Under the pieces are notes generated by a model, which had not been told where the DNA came from, searched no databases, and was given only the letters and a program-made list of their open reading frames with translations. Shown here one piece after another: positions 1 to 11,510 of a stretch of 64,000 nucleotides of DNA. The stretch is from Parietaria judaica (taxonomy: Eukaryota; Streptophyta; Magnoliopsida; Rosales; Urticaceae). The position numbers were made by a program, and so were the translations under genes. Each line of letters starts with the position of its first letter. Within the stretch, counting starts at the first letter, position 1. The stretch is from assembly GCA_954871525.1 (NCBI GenBank), contig OX940865.1, positions 3,348,001 through 3,412,000 of the forward strand, given 5' to 3'.

Positions 1-2272
1 ACCAGTAATTCATTCTGTCTCTCAGAAGATCTTGCTGCAAACAAGTTTTCAAACAATGGATATATCAGACAAATAAAAAATTATAACAGAAAGGAAGTAG
101 ATAATGAAATCGCCATTTATTTTATTTTTAAGAATTGTTTTATCAAATTAAATTTAAAAAATTACCAATAAAATTCTTGCTGAAATTCCCAGATTCCTTG
201 AAAAGCTGCTCAAAGTGGGTCTTACAGAAGAGGACCCCATCCATCCAGGAGTAGCTGCTCATCTGTAAATTTAAAATATTATTGCGAAATTCTTTTATTG
301 TTATTTATTCCTTTTAAACTTAATTTCGTTTTCATGTTTTTCCTAATTGTATAGGCTTCAGAATCCAATCTGAACATGTTCACAATTTTGGATCATCTTT
401 CATGTTAATTATACTCATTTCTTTTAATTTTACCATGTCTAAATTTCTCTTACAAACTTTGTTTGTGTATTACTATTTCTTAGAGAGAAAAAACACACTA
501 ACAAAAAATACACATATAGATTGGAATAGTTATATGTGGTAAAGAACCCTAAGTTGATCAAAATAGCACAGGAAATTATTAAGCTTTCAATTGCACGGAA
601 TAATACTCAAAAGGTCGTGAAATTTGCATTTTTGATTGGTTCCATCCTATGTTTTCCGATTAATATTAAATCATTTCCATTGACATGACAAAATTTAAAG
701 ACGCGAAACACGTATTTAATGTCAATCGAGAAACACGAGACAAGATCAATAAATAAATGAAAATTCAACGAGTTTCGGTATTCCTTTAGCTCAATGGAAA
801 AGTAAGAAATATGTCGCGGTGTTTTGAATATTGGTTTAGCGTACCGAAAGAGTTCCTTTGCAATGGCTGCACTTGAAGCAGGCCTTGTGGTAAAGCACCC
901 CTTCGAGGGACATCATGTCAACGACATAGACCGTCTTGTCACAAGCCTTGCATTTGTCCGTTGTTCCTGTGAACGACATCTTTTCTTCTTCTTCGGAGAA
1001 GCTAAGGTAATTTGTGTGTGTGTTTGTTTTCAGGTGAAGAGAAGAAAAAGATGGTCACTTTTTGTGACCGTTACTATTTAGACAAAATGGATTGAACAAA
1101 TATTGGGAATGGCTTTAGGATTGAGAGAGTGTTGGGAATGGTTGGCCTTGATTTAAGGCCCTCAAATAAAGTCAACCCTTGAATAATCTCAAGTTATATT
1201 TGGTTTGGCTGTTTTTAGGAGCCTTGCTTCCACCATAATCTCAATTACAAAAAAAATTCACAAACACTAAACTTACTATTTTGAGGTCCATGTTTGTGCT
1301 TTGAACGGTTGTTGCTATTTTATTATTATTTATAACTTAACATGTAATTTAATTATTTGTAGTTATCCTCGTTAAGGATATTTTTTTCTTTCTTTCTTTT
1401 TCTTTTTATTATTATTAAATTTCTAATCCTCAATCATTGCACTTTTTTTCTTTAGGGAAAACGGGTTGTTTACGTAAGTATTTATTAATTATACAGTGCT
1501 TGCTTATAGTTATAACAATATATACATAAGTTTTGGAACAAAGTGACAAAGTACATAATCTAAAAATTAAAACATAATCTAAAATATTATGTAGAAAAAG
1601 AAAGAGAAAAACACCAGACAAAGTGAAAAAGAAAGTTAAGTATAAAACTCTAAAAATATAAAAACTCAAAAGTATAATTACTAAAATCTGAAAATTACAT
1701 ATATTTAGCAAACGACATACGCTAAAATAAATATATATAACCGGAATCAGGACAAACAACCGAGAATTTATAATGTCGTCCTGGTTTAGGTTTTCGACTT
1801 TAAAACTAAATTCTGAAGATTTCTGTTTTTCTAAAAAGGTTTGAGATCAGTACTAAACCCGAGACAAAATTGGGAACCGTGTGCAAATTTTTCAACCATA
1901 TGTAAAGATATATTTCCAAAAACCTCCCGACTATATTTAAAGTGTTAACTACGGATTTTTCAAGAAAAAAAAAGAGTTTGATAAACAAAATTTGATTTTT
2001 AATATTTATATTTATATATGAAATGTGACTTCTTAAGTTTTAAATTATTTAGTACATTAATAATCCCCATACATAACGGAATAAAAACATTATTTAATCA
2101 AGATGACTGGTTAAATTAGTAGTAATACAATACGGCTAATGGTTAAGTATATACGTTGCTATTTACAAAAAAAAAAAAAAAAGGGTTATGTAGTAAGATA
2201 TTTTCTAATATATTCGTTAAATTTATATTAAAATTAATTTTCTGATACATTTTACATTTAATGTTACTTCAG
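1..2272. other. AT-rich intergenic spacer
   Basis: Apart from one possible terminal exon at 173-268, I find no supported gene here. The sequence is AT-rich with short homopolymer runs, for example at 1381-1410 and 2166-2182. Open frames at 824-1081 (plus) and 1430-1759 (minus) show no recognisable domain. Their composition matches the spacer, so they are left out. Confidence 0.6.
173..268 (+). other. possible 3'-terminal coding exon, unrecognised
   Basis: A plus-strand frame reads like ordinary protein, roughly ILAEIPRFLEKLLKV then GLTEEDPIHPGVAAHL, and ends at TAA 266-268. Its amino-acid make-up is unlike the surrounding AT-rich translation. The best acceptor I can see is the AG at 191-192. 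It could be the last exon of a gene that starts left of the window. I do not recognise the family, and no upstream exon is visible in the first 170 bases. Confidence 0.25.
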
Positions 2273-2280
2273 ATTAAACT

Positions 2281-3262
2281 AGGGTAAACTGCGGCTAATG
2301 TACTTAATGTTTGATTTTTCGCGAATTATGTACTCAATGTTTTTATTTAGTGACTAATGTACCCAATGTTTGATCTGTTAGATATTTTCGTGTTTTTCGT
2401 TAGTTGACCGTTAGAGAGTTATCATCATCTACATGTACACTTTTTCGTATTTTTGACATAACTCACTCATTTTTTGTCCAAATTTTATGCACGACCTATG
2501 GTTAAAAAGATAAGAGATAGATATACAATTTTTTTATTTTAAGATTTGTAAAATAAGTTTTAGAAAAATACGAAATTTCAAATACAACACAAAATTAGAC
2601 ATTATTTTGATAAAAAAAAATATTTGTTTCTAGCAAATTTTAATATATTTAATGACTTTATATGGTGAAACGTAAAACTAAAAATTTGTAGATAAATATT
2701 TTATCTTTCTAACGGGTGTTTATTTATAAATTTTGGATAAAAAACGAGCGAGTTATGCCAAAAATATGAAATATGTGATGTGAAATAATCTTTCATATTT
2801 TATGCATAACTTACTCATCTTTTGTCCAAAAATTATAAATAAACATCCGCTGGAAAGATAAAATATTTATCTATAACTTATTAGTTTTACGTTCATCATA
2901 AATGTCACTAAGTATGGTAAAATTTTCTCGAAACAAATATTTTGCATTAAAATTTTACGTTGTATTTGAAATTTCGTATTTTTCAAAAACTTATTTTACA
3001 AATATTAAAACACAAAAGTTGTAGATATATCTCTTGTCTTTCCAACCATAGGTCATTCATAAAATTTGGACAAAAAATGAGTGAGTTATGTCAAAAATAC
3101 AAAAAGTATGCACATAGAGGAGGATAACTCTCTAACGGTCAACTAACGGAAAACACGAAAATATCTAACAGATCAAACATTGGGTACATTAGCCACTAAA
3201 AATAAACATTTGGTACATAATTCGCAAAAGATCAAAAATTGGGTGCATTAGCCGTAGTTGCA
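2281..3262. mobile_element. 982-bp foldback element, MULE-like MITE
   Basis: The two halves are near-perfect reverse complements, with arms of about 490 bp meeting near 2775. The termini read AGGGTAAACTGCGGCTAATG on the left and CATTAGCCGTAGTTGCA on the right. ATTAAACT flanks both sides (2273-2280 and 3263-3270), an 8-bp duplication; the ninth base differs (G versus A). Each arm also carries internal inverted copies of a block of about 90 bp containing the words CTCACTCATTTTTTGTCC and GACCTATGGTT. The whole is therefore a palindrome of palindromes. It has no coding capacity. The long terminal repeats and 8-9 bp duplication fit a foldback Mutator-like element; a hAT origin is the alternative. 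Confidence 0.8.
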
Positions 3263-3344
3263 ATTAAACTTATTAATTAGGCGAAAATACTCAACCTTTA
3301 GCTATATGATTCAATAAGTACTCACACTAGTACAAATTGTTGAT

Positions 3345-3425
3345 CCTACCACGGAGTTTCAACCATGGATTTTTTAATCCATGGTCGAAATCCAAGTTTC
3401 TACCATGGAATTTTTTTTCCATGGT
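3345..3425. repeat. 5' terminal stem-loops of the CACTA element
   Basis: Immediately inside the left end are two short palindromes: CCATGG, an AT-rich loop, then CCATGG (about 3364-3384), and again at about 3404-3425. The phrase TTTCAACCATGG recurs at the right end in inverted form (27560-27670). These are likely transposase-recognition or structural subterminal motifs. Confidence 0.6.
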
Positions 3426-3539
3426 TGTTCATAAAGCCGCTGTAAACCCCTTGTATGCCACGGCGTGTCTTGAAAAACGCCACGGCATTACACGCCGTGG
3501 CATTACTAATAACAAGCCGCGGCATGTATCGTATTTAGC

Positions 3540-3619
3540 CGAACCCTAACTTCTTCATTTTCTCATTTGCGCCGTGCCTCTCGACTCCGTGCCTCTCGCC
3601 GAACCATTTCGCCGTGCCC
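3540..3619 (+). other. CT-rich leader-like segment of the CACTA element
   Basis: After a few GCCGTGGC-type repeats comes a pyrimidine-rich stretch with repeated GCCGTGCCTCTCG words. It resembles the leader of the TNPA-like gene at 22880-23080. It is probably the 5' leader of a CACTA gene whose body is now separated or lost at the retrotransposon junction at 3620. Confidence 0.35.
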
Positions 3620-4473
3620 TCTTGACGTGGTTTCCCACCTCAAACAGTCAAGTGTGATTTGTGAGTGTATGATATTTCTGAATAGGATGATTTAATGGAA
3701 TTCGATCTCTCACGTTGCAAGCTCTCGATTCACTCACGATATATATGTATATATATAAAAGCAATATAAATGAGACGAGGGATTTTTATAGAGGTTCGTC
3801 CCAAGGCGGTAGTTGACTACTTCCTCTGTTAGTTTATTGCGACAATTGACATAGAAGGATAGCTACAGGCAGCAAAATCACGCCTAGAAATAGAAACAAG
3901 TAAGAAGGAGGGAAAGAATACAACAAAATATCAAAGTGAGCAAAAATGTCGGGTAGAAGCTTTCGGTGTATTCTCTCAGAGTTCTAAGTATGCATGTACG
4001 TTGATCTGAGCTTGATCTTGGTATTTATAGACTTCAATTCTTCCCGTTGGTCTTCCACGAATCATGGGGTCTTCTCTCCGCGCTGACCGGGCTGAATGGA
4101 CGACCTTGCTACACGTGTCCCATGACTTCGTTCTCGTCGTCGTGTTTGAATTATGCCTGTTGGAGGCTTGACTCCGTGCTCCTGGTCTTCCGCTTGGATT
4201 TGAAATGGGATGCCGGGTAGAGAATATGACAATTCTACCATCGTCTTTCTGGATTGATGTCGAATGGATATTGGGCCTTTGGGCTCTTTGGACCGAGTGG
4301 CCTTGTATCCGTTGGCTTTGGTCTGATTGAGAATTTCTTTGGGCTTCTCAATTGGGCTTTTGCGAATACCAATTTATTTCTTTAAAGCCTTTTGTCTTTG
4401 TTTGTAAATTTAATTAATTCACAACTTTAGCACTTTATGTCATATTAAATAATGACGAATTTGTACATCAACA
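3620..4473 (-). repeat. 3' LTR of the Tat element
   Basis: This is an 854-bp LTR lying at the left because the element is on the minus strand. It ends CATCAACA at 4473. Its left edge reads TCTTGACG, where the other LTR has the canonical TGTTGACG, so the terminal dinucleotide is altered. A TATTTATA at 4022-4029 (TATAAATA on the minus strand) marks the LTR promoter position. Confidence 0.9.
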
Positions 4474-4485
4474 GTTAGCCCCCTA
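4474..4485 (-). other. polypurine tract of the Tat element
   Basis: Directly internal to the 3' LTR, the minus strand reads TAGGGGGCTAAC before TGTTGATG. This is the expected purine-rich primer for second-strand synthesis. Confidence 0.7.
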
Positions 4486-4857
4486 CTATAAAAAATACAA
4501 AGTAAATTTTATAGTATTTACTCGATGAAATCATGTAAAATTCGTGCCGGATAGGATTAATTAAATTTGTGACTTTTGCCGCAAATCTGCGTAATCCGGG
4601 CAGGATTTTGGATAATTTCGAGATATGATGGACGGATAGGGTCTTGAAGCCGTAACCATTGCTTCGAATTTTGGGCGGGAACAGTTACAACACGCGTCCC
4701 AATTTGCAGAGTTCGAAGAGAATAAACTCTTTACATTCTCCTGACACAGCTGTCATGCTAACGTGTCGCCGGATAGCTCGCTGATCTCAACCGTAGGATG
4801 AGGTTTATTGCGATTTTCGAGGAAACCCTAACCGTAGGATCAACAAAAAATTTCGAG

Positions 4858-4865
4858 TATAAATA
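4858..4865 (+). promoter_or_regulatory. TATA box of the antisense gene
   Basis: TATAAATA lies about 420 bp upstream of the antisense start codon at 5279. A plausible 5'-leader intron follows, with a GTAACC donor after CTTGTCGAAG (about 4930) and a TTTTATAG acceptor just before the start codon. Confidence 0.45.
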
Positions 4866-5278
4866 CTCGAGTGTTTCGCATTAAATGGGCACGTCTTTTC
4901 AGCTTCAGCCCGTCGCACGTCTTGTCGAAGGTAACCTCTCCCTCTCTCCTCTATATATACTTTGCTTTGCATTCGAATACTATTTTCCAATTTTTAGAGA
5001 GAGAAAAAATTCGAATTAAGAGAGATAAACTCTGCGAATCGCCATTCGAGGTGTTCAGAGGTTCATTCTATCCGCTTCATCGAATTCCTAGGAAGTCCAG
5101 GTTCTAGTTTTTCTTTTGATTTATTGTCTTTTGTTTTCTGAGCGTCTGTTAGGAGATCCTTTTCTGGGATTTTGTTCTTTCGGTTTTTGTAGAGTTTGAA
5201 TCTCTGTCTTTTCTGGTTTCTGGGTTTTTGTGCTCGTCTAGATAATCTTCGGTTTTTTCTAGGATATTTTATAGAAAA

Positions 5279-8068
5279 ATGGGTCCGAAGAAGGTAGTCT
5301 CGAGATGGCAAACGGAGTTTCTGGTTACGGATTCTCCTAAGTCGATCTTAAAGCCTAAAGATTTGGTTAGGATCCGGGTAGAATATAAGATTCCCCAGTC
5401 TATAGACCTTAGGTTGCCGGGGCCAGACGAACATGCCGACGAGCAGAACTCGGACGGCTGGGTCTGTGTATACCAGAGATTTTTTGAGTCCGGAGGGCTT
5501 AGGTTTCCTATTCCCGAGCTCATTTTGAAATATCTCACACACCTTAGGGTTTCTATTGGGCAACTTAGCCCAAATTCTTTTAGGATTTTGACGGCCTTGC
5601 TTGTCCGGGCTCACGAGTGTTTGTATTCACTTAGACTCCGAGACCTGTTAACGGGCTTGGTCATCAAGGCCAACGGTCAGGCCAAGGGTAGGTTTTTCCT
5701 ATCCGTTAAGGAATGGGAGATCATCACCGGTATTCCTAAGAAGGAGAGTGCTTGGACCCACAAGTACTTCTTCTTCCTGGCCTGTCAGGAAACGCTTGGT
5801 TCTTGGCCGAGCTATAGAAATGAATGGGTCCACGAGATAGGTGAGATTCCGGGTTGGGTTTTCTAATTTTCTTATTCGGCTATTTTCGTATGTTTGCTGA
5901 TTTCTTTTTCTTTTCTTATGAAGTCGAGGACCCCGAAGCCTAAGTCTCTTCCGATTACAGAGGAGTGGAAAGCTTTGAAGAAGAGGCTCTTTCCTTCTGG
6001 TCCGGAGCTGTGGTCGAACTTCACCAAGGAGAGATTCGAAGCTGCTGGACTTTGGTGCGAGCCAGATAAGGAGGAGTTTCCGGGTATGATTTCTGAACCT
6101 ATTTCGTTGGTTTTTTTTTTGTATTTTTCTTTCTTTTTTCTAAGTGCAGATTTTTGACGTGTAGAGGATATGGATGCTCTACGTCCGAAAGGCCAGAGTC
6201 TACGCCAAAGGCGGAGACAAGAAAGACAGGCCAGAGCATCGGCCTCGGCTGGAGCTGCTCCTCAAGAGACGAGCAGGAGGGTGGAGGAGAGGGGGTCCGG
6301 TGCGTCGTCACCTGCCAGGGTTGCTCGTCAGGAGACGAGCAGGAGGAATGACGAAACTCCCATTCGGGAGTCTCCTGCTGAGGTCGTCCCTGAGGCAACC
6401 AAGAAGAAGGATGTCATCGAGCTCTCAAGGAGAGTACCCCAGAGGCTATGCCATTGGAAAAGCCTTTCGAGGAGGAGGTTGTTCCTCCTTCTGCTTCTGC
6501 TCGGCCTTCAAGGGACACGACTCGTCCTTCTCAGGACAAGGCCCTCCCAAGGACGGGCTCGGAGGCGGCGGTGAAGAGGCCGCATGAAGGAGGGGATTTT
6601 GGGGTCCGGTTGAGGGTGAAGGGTGATCCGGCTCCGAAGGATGTGGTGAGGAGGGACGTGGCCCTGAAGGGTGGCGCGAGGCCCTTGGAGAATGGGAAGG
6701 GGGTTTTTCGGGAGAGCGAGCGCCCTAAGGAGGCCTCTCAAGGTGAGGTCAGGGAGATAGGGTCGGTCCCTCCAATGGTCGGGGAGCAGGCTAGGGAGAA
6801 ACCGATCTCCCGAAAGGCGGGGTGCACTTGGATGGGGGACAAAGGTCTCCACAAGGCACCCAAGGTGGCGGCCGATCTCATCCGGCAGATAAAGAATGGC
6901 GGGGTCGGCAGGGTCCCCAGGAGTATTGCCGAGAAGAGGCCGTACAAGGATGTGGCTGCGGCGACAACTCTGGTAAGTGTTGTCGGCTTCAGGTTTGGTT
7001 TTGTACTTTAAGTTTTATTTTGTCTAACTTTGGTTTTTGGACGTGTAGCTCGTTGCTTCTATCAACGACATGGTCCTCGATTACGAGGACCAACTATACG
7101 AGGCGAAGGAGGGCGCGCAGGCTGCTAAGCAGCCTGTGCTGAAGGAGAGGGAACTGGCCGATGTTGTGGCAGCCATCCGGGCAAAGACGGGCCAGATCAT
7201 GGTCATGAGCAAAAAGGTCGCCACCTATGACGCCAAGGTCAAGGGGCTTGGGAACACGGTCGTTGATCTCCGGGAGAAGCTAACAAATGCTACCCGGTTG
7301 ATCGGGGAGGCTCAGAAGGCGAGTGAGGCGGCCGCCAGGCATATGCTGGCTTCTGATGCGGCTTAGGGACGGGCTGAGGAGTTGGCCAAGAGGAAGGAGG
7401 AGGAGGCCTTGGCCCTGAAAGAGGACGTGCAACGCCTTGCTGATGATCTGGCCGAGGCCCGACAACAATCTTCTGACCGTGAGGACGAGATGAAAGCCAT
7501 CCGTTCCCGTTACCGCCAAAAGGTGGAAGAGAGGGACGCGCTCCTTGCGTGGTACAAAGGTACGGCCGCCGACAATAGTTGCTTGGATCAAGGCGAAGGT
7601 TGCCTCGAGCTAATCCAAGACATCATTGACGACAACGTTCAAGATTTTGAGGCCGAGAAGGAGGTCCTAGAAGGCAACGCTGCTCGCTACCAAGCTCTCT
7701 TGGATGCAGTTCCGGCACCGTTGATAGGGTCTCCGGCTATGTCTCCTGACGTCGAGTTGACCGATGTTCCTCTTGCAGATTTGAGTCTTCCGTCTGAGCG
7801 ATCGATTGCCGAGGAGCCTGCCCCTGAAGATATCGCCCCTCAGGAGCCCGTCATTGAAGATCATGTGGCTGAGGAGCTCGCCGTTGAAGATCCCATCTTG
7901 CTCGTGCCCGCCGATACCAAGGAGGTCGCCCTCGAAGAGCCGACCCTGCCCGAGCCCGACGCCGCCGAAGAGCCGACCGAGCTTGGAGGCCAGGCCGGTG
8001 AAGAAGAAAAGAAAGAGAGGGAGAAAGAGGACCGAGAGGTCATGGAGGTACCCGGGGTTGACGCATAG
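5279..8068 (+). pseudogene. antisense multi-exon gene of the Tat element (Transposase_28-like, coiled coil)
   Basis: The gene is read opposite to gag-pol, between integrase and the 3' LTR. Apparent exons are 5279-5840, 5924-6083, 6165-6972 and 7049-8068, with GT/AG at each junction. Exon 1 encodes a globular domain with VYQRFFESGGLRFPIP followed by an LSPNSFRILTALLV stretch. This matches the Pfam 'putative gypsy type transposon' domain (Transposase_28). Exon 3 is basic and low-complexity. Exon 4 is Lys/Glu/Ala-rich, looks like a coiled coil, and ends in an acidic Glu/Pro tail. Lesions: an indel early in exon 2 (the frame from exon 1 hits a stop within seven codons), another near 6430, and a TAG at 7364-7366. 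Antisense genes in this position are known from Tat/Retand elements; their function is not established. This copy is broken. Confidence 0.8.
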
Positions 8069-8544
8069 AGCGTCCCCCATTTTTATTTTTATTTAGTTAA
8101 TAAGGCCTAAGGCCAAGACAATTGCTACGGGCAAGCCTACGGCGGCTTGAACCCTTTTTTGTATTTATTTGGATATGCCCGCGGTTAGGGCCTTTGCTAT
8201 TTCCTTTTTATATTATGTTTGTGATTTCTCGCTATATTTTCTCTATGCTATGTTTGTGATTTCTTGTTTCTAAGTTAATTTTCTCTTCGTGCTTTTCTAT
8301 GTTAATTTACCTATTCGAGGTTCCGGATAGCCTATCCTATATGCGGGTAGGGAGTTGAAAATGTCGAAACTTCGAAATTTGCTAAGTATAAAAAATATAC
8401 GGATACCTTGTGATGTGATTGCTCCTTCGATGTTTCCCGTCGAATATTTCTTGCTCATCTGCCATAATATCTCATAGGTCTTTGTTTATGAAAAAACATA
8501 TTTGTAGATGCTAGATTTATATAATTATGTATTTCGAAAAGGAT

Positions 8545-8790
8545 AGGCTCGTCGCCTTAAGAGACGGGTTAGCTACCCGGTTAGGTTCATCGTTCTTGTA
8601 TAATGGGTTTGTTACCCGGATAGGCTTGTTACCTTTGGTGATGGGTTTGTTACCCGGGTAGGCTTGTTACCTTATGTGACGGGTTTGTTACTCGGGTAGA
8701 CTTGTTGCCTTATGCGATGGGTCTATTATCCGTGTAGGCTTGTTGCCTTATACGATGGGTCTGTTACCCGGGTAGGCTTGTTGCCTTAGT
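8545..8790. repeat. 38-bp minisatellite, about six copies
   Basis: There are tandem units built around GGGTTTGTTACCCGG and TAGGCTTGTTGCCTTA with 38-bp spacing, increasingly regular towards the right. It lies between the end of the antisense gene and the end of integrase. This is a common position for lineage-specific tandem repeats in Tat elements. Confidence 0.8.
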
Positions 8791-8973
8791 GAGAGTTTGG
8801 GACATGCTACTTTTTAGGTTGACTCTATTGAGTCTTGAAATTCGTGGTTATCGGGCCTATTTGGTTTCAGGTTTGGATTGAGACTGTGCCCATTGTTTAG
8901 GATGGGCTGCCTACGTACCCCAAATTTGGGGATCAAGTCATTACGTAGTTCATGGGAGACCGGGCAGGTCGGG

Positions 8974-11510
8974 TTAGGCGTAATATTTCCTTAGGTGCAT
9001 GGCATTCCAACTGCGGAAGACTCTTGTTCCATCCGGAGTGGCTAGCCGGTATACTCCAGGTTTTACTAGTTCGGTGACGATGTAAGGTCCTTCCCAATTG
9101 GCCCCGAGCTTGCCCGCATTCAGCTCGGCGGTATTTTGGAAAACTTTTCTGAGGACCAGTTCTCCTACTATGAATTTTCGACGTTTGACCTTTGAATTAT
9201 AATACCTTGCTATCGAATTTTGATAGTTTGAAATTCTTATCAAAGCTTGTTCTCGTCTTTCGTCGATGTAGTCGAGCTGGTCTTCCCTCATTTCGTCATT
9301 GACTTCTGCGTTCAAAGGGGCGAGTTCCCTCCGAATGCTAGGTGTCTCTATCTCTGTTGGTATTACGGCCTCAGTGCCGTGTACCATCGAGAATGGGGTT
9401 TCCCCGGTGGCCCTACGTAGGTGGTTCTGTAGGACCAAAGGACTCCTATGAGTTCGTCTGCCCATCGTCCTTTTTTGGTGTCTAAGCGTCTCTTGATTCC
9501 GTCCACTATTACCAGGTTAGCGGCCTCGGCCTGGCCGTTCCCTTGAGGATATCTCGGACTGGACGTGTTCAAGGATATTTTCCAATTAATGCAGAAGTTT
9601 TGGAATCTCGTTGAAATGAACTGTGGTCCATTATCAGCTATTATCTCTTTTGGGAGGCCGAAACGATTGATGATGTTTTTCCATAGGAAGTTTTCTACAT
9701 CAACATATTTAATGTTTGCGTACGCTTCTACCTCCACCCATTTGGAGAAGTAGTCGGTCACGACGAGTAGGAACCTTTTTCCGGCCGGAGCCAGGGGAAA
9801 AGGTCCTACTATGTCCATAGACCATTTCATGAACGGGTACGGGACTGAGACTGATGAGAGTTCTTCTGCTGGCCGGTGTATGGACGGGGAGTGTCTTTGG
9901 CACTTATCGCATCTTCTGGCATACGCTTCGATGTCCGCCAACATGGTGGCCCAGAAAAAGACTTGCCTTTTTGCTTTGTTTTCCAAAGATCTTCCTCCCG
10001 AGTGGTTGCCGCATTCTCCGTCATGGATTTCGTGGAGTACTATTTGAGCCTCGGTCTTTCCTAGGCACCTTAGGTAGGGTCCGGTATAGCTGCGTTTGTA
10101 CAATTTTTCCCCGATCATGCAAAATCTAGCACTTTGGATTCTTAGTTTCCTGGCCTTTTGCTTCTCTTGGGGTTTGGCTCCGGTTAGGATGTAGTTAATG
10201 ATTGGGGTCCTCCAATCATTTTCTTCCATTTGGATATTGCAAACTTCGCGTGTTATGCTGGGTTCGTCTATTGTTTCGACCGGGATTATCCTTTTGACTT
10301 CGGGGTCCAAAGTTGAGGCTAAACCGGCCAATGCGTCTGCCGACGTGTTCTCACTTCTTGGTATTTGGATTATATCAACGTGCTCAAATTGTTGAATCAA
10401 ACCCTTTACTACCGAGAGGTATTTTTCCATTCTGTCATCTTGGGTGGCGTACTCGCCACTGATCTGACTAGTAACTAGTTTCGAGTCAGAATGGGCCCTT
10501 ACTTTCCGGGCTCCTACGGCTTTTGCTAGTTTGAGGCCGGCGATGAGGGCCTCGTATTCGGTCTCGTTGTTTGTTGCGTGGAATTTCCACTGAAATGATT
10601 GTTCCAACACTTCTCCCGTAGGGGATATCAAACGGATTCCGATCCCGGATCCACCTTGGTTTGAGGCACCGTCAACTTCCAGTTTCCATTCTCCACCTTC
10701 GTGGCCCTCTTTTGAACCGTCGGCTGGTAGTTCGATGAGAAAGTCAGCCAATACTTGTGATTTCGCACAGGTTCGGATCTTGTATTCTATATCGAACTCG
10801 TTTAGCTCGACTGCCCATTTTGTGAGCCTTCCCGATTGGTTTGGGCTGTGAAGGATGATCCTCAAAGGTTGGGTGGTCATTACCATGATGGTATGAGATT
10901 GGAAGTAAGACCGAAGCTTTCTTGCTGCGGTTATCATTGCCAGTGCGAGTTTTTCAATAGTCGGGTATCTAGTTTCAGCATCTTCCAAGGATTTGCTGAT
11001 ATAGAAGATCGGCTTTTGCACTCCGCGGTCCTCTCTCAAAATTACTCCACTCACTGCCGATGGTGAGACAGCCAGGTATAAGAATAATGGCTCTCCCAAA
11101 ATTTGTCTGGTGAGTATTGGTGGGGTGGAGAGATACATTTTCAGCTTTTTGAAAGCTTCTTCGCACTCTTCGGTCCATTCGAACTTTTTGTTTCCTTTTA
11201 ACAACTTGTAGAAGGGCAAACATTTGTCCGTAGCTCTTGATATGAACCGGTTAAGAGCGGCGATTCTCCCAGTCAGCCTTTGTGTCTCCCGAACATTCCT
11301 CGGGGAGGGCATGTTCTGGAGGGCATTTATCTGGTCGGGATTAGCTTCTATTCCTCGCTGTGTGACCAAATAACCTAGCAATTTTCCTGAAGTTACCCCG
11401 AAGGTGCATTTGGTCGGGTTGAGCTTCATTTGATACTTTCGTAGTATGGCGAAACAGTCTTCTAGGTGGGACACGTGATCCGTTGCTTGGAGGATTTTAC
11501 CAGCATGTCG
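8974..11510 (-). pseudogene. pol: Tat pol, 3' part: RT end, RNase H, archaeal-type RNase H, integrase
   Basis: The frame is open from 11474 down to about 9363 and continues after a frameshift near 9415 to the stop at 8974. In order it shows the RT thumb (LNPTKCTFGV), a first RNase H (QKPIFYISKSL), and a second archaeal-type RNase H starting LEVDGASNQGGSG with a downstream AHSDSKLV. The integrase has an HH-CC zinc-binding region (HEIHDGECGNH ... CDKCQRH), a core with MDIVGPF, IIADNGPQF and GNGQAEAAN for the D-D-E triad, and a C-terminal [10 protein letters not shown] segment. A dual RNase H is typical of the Tat lineage. A frameshift near 11490-11510 separates it from the RT active site, and the 9415 frameshift lies within the integrase, so it is not functional as it stands. 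Confidence 0.92.

Noticed and set aside
6099..6852. Minus-strand frames at 6099-6398 and 6508-6852
   Set aside because: They are shadows of the plus-strand antisense gene, low in complexity and without domains.
8545..8790. CRISPR-like array
   Set aside because: The units are contiguous with no unique spacers, and the context is a plant retrotransposon, so it is an ordinary minisatellite.
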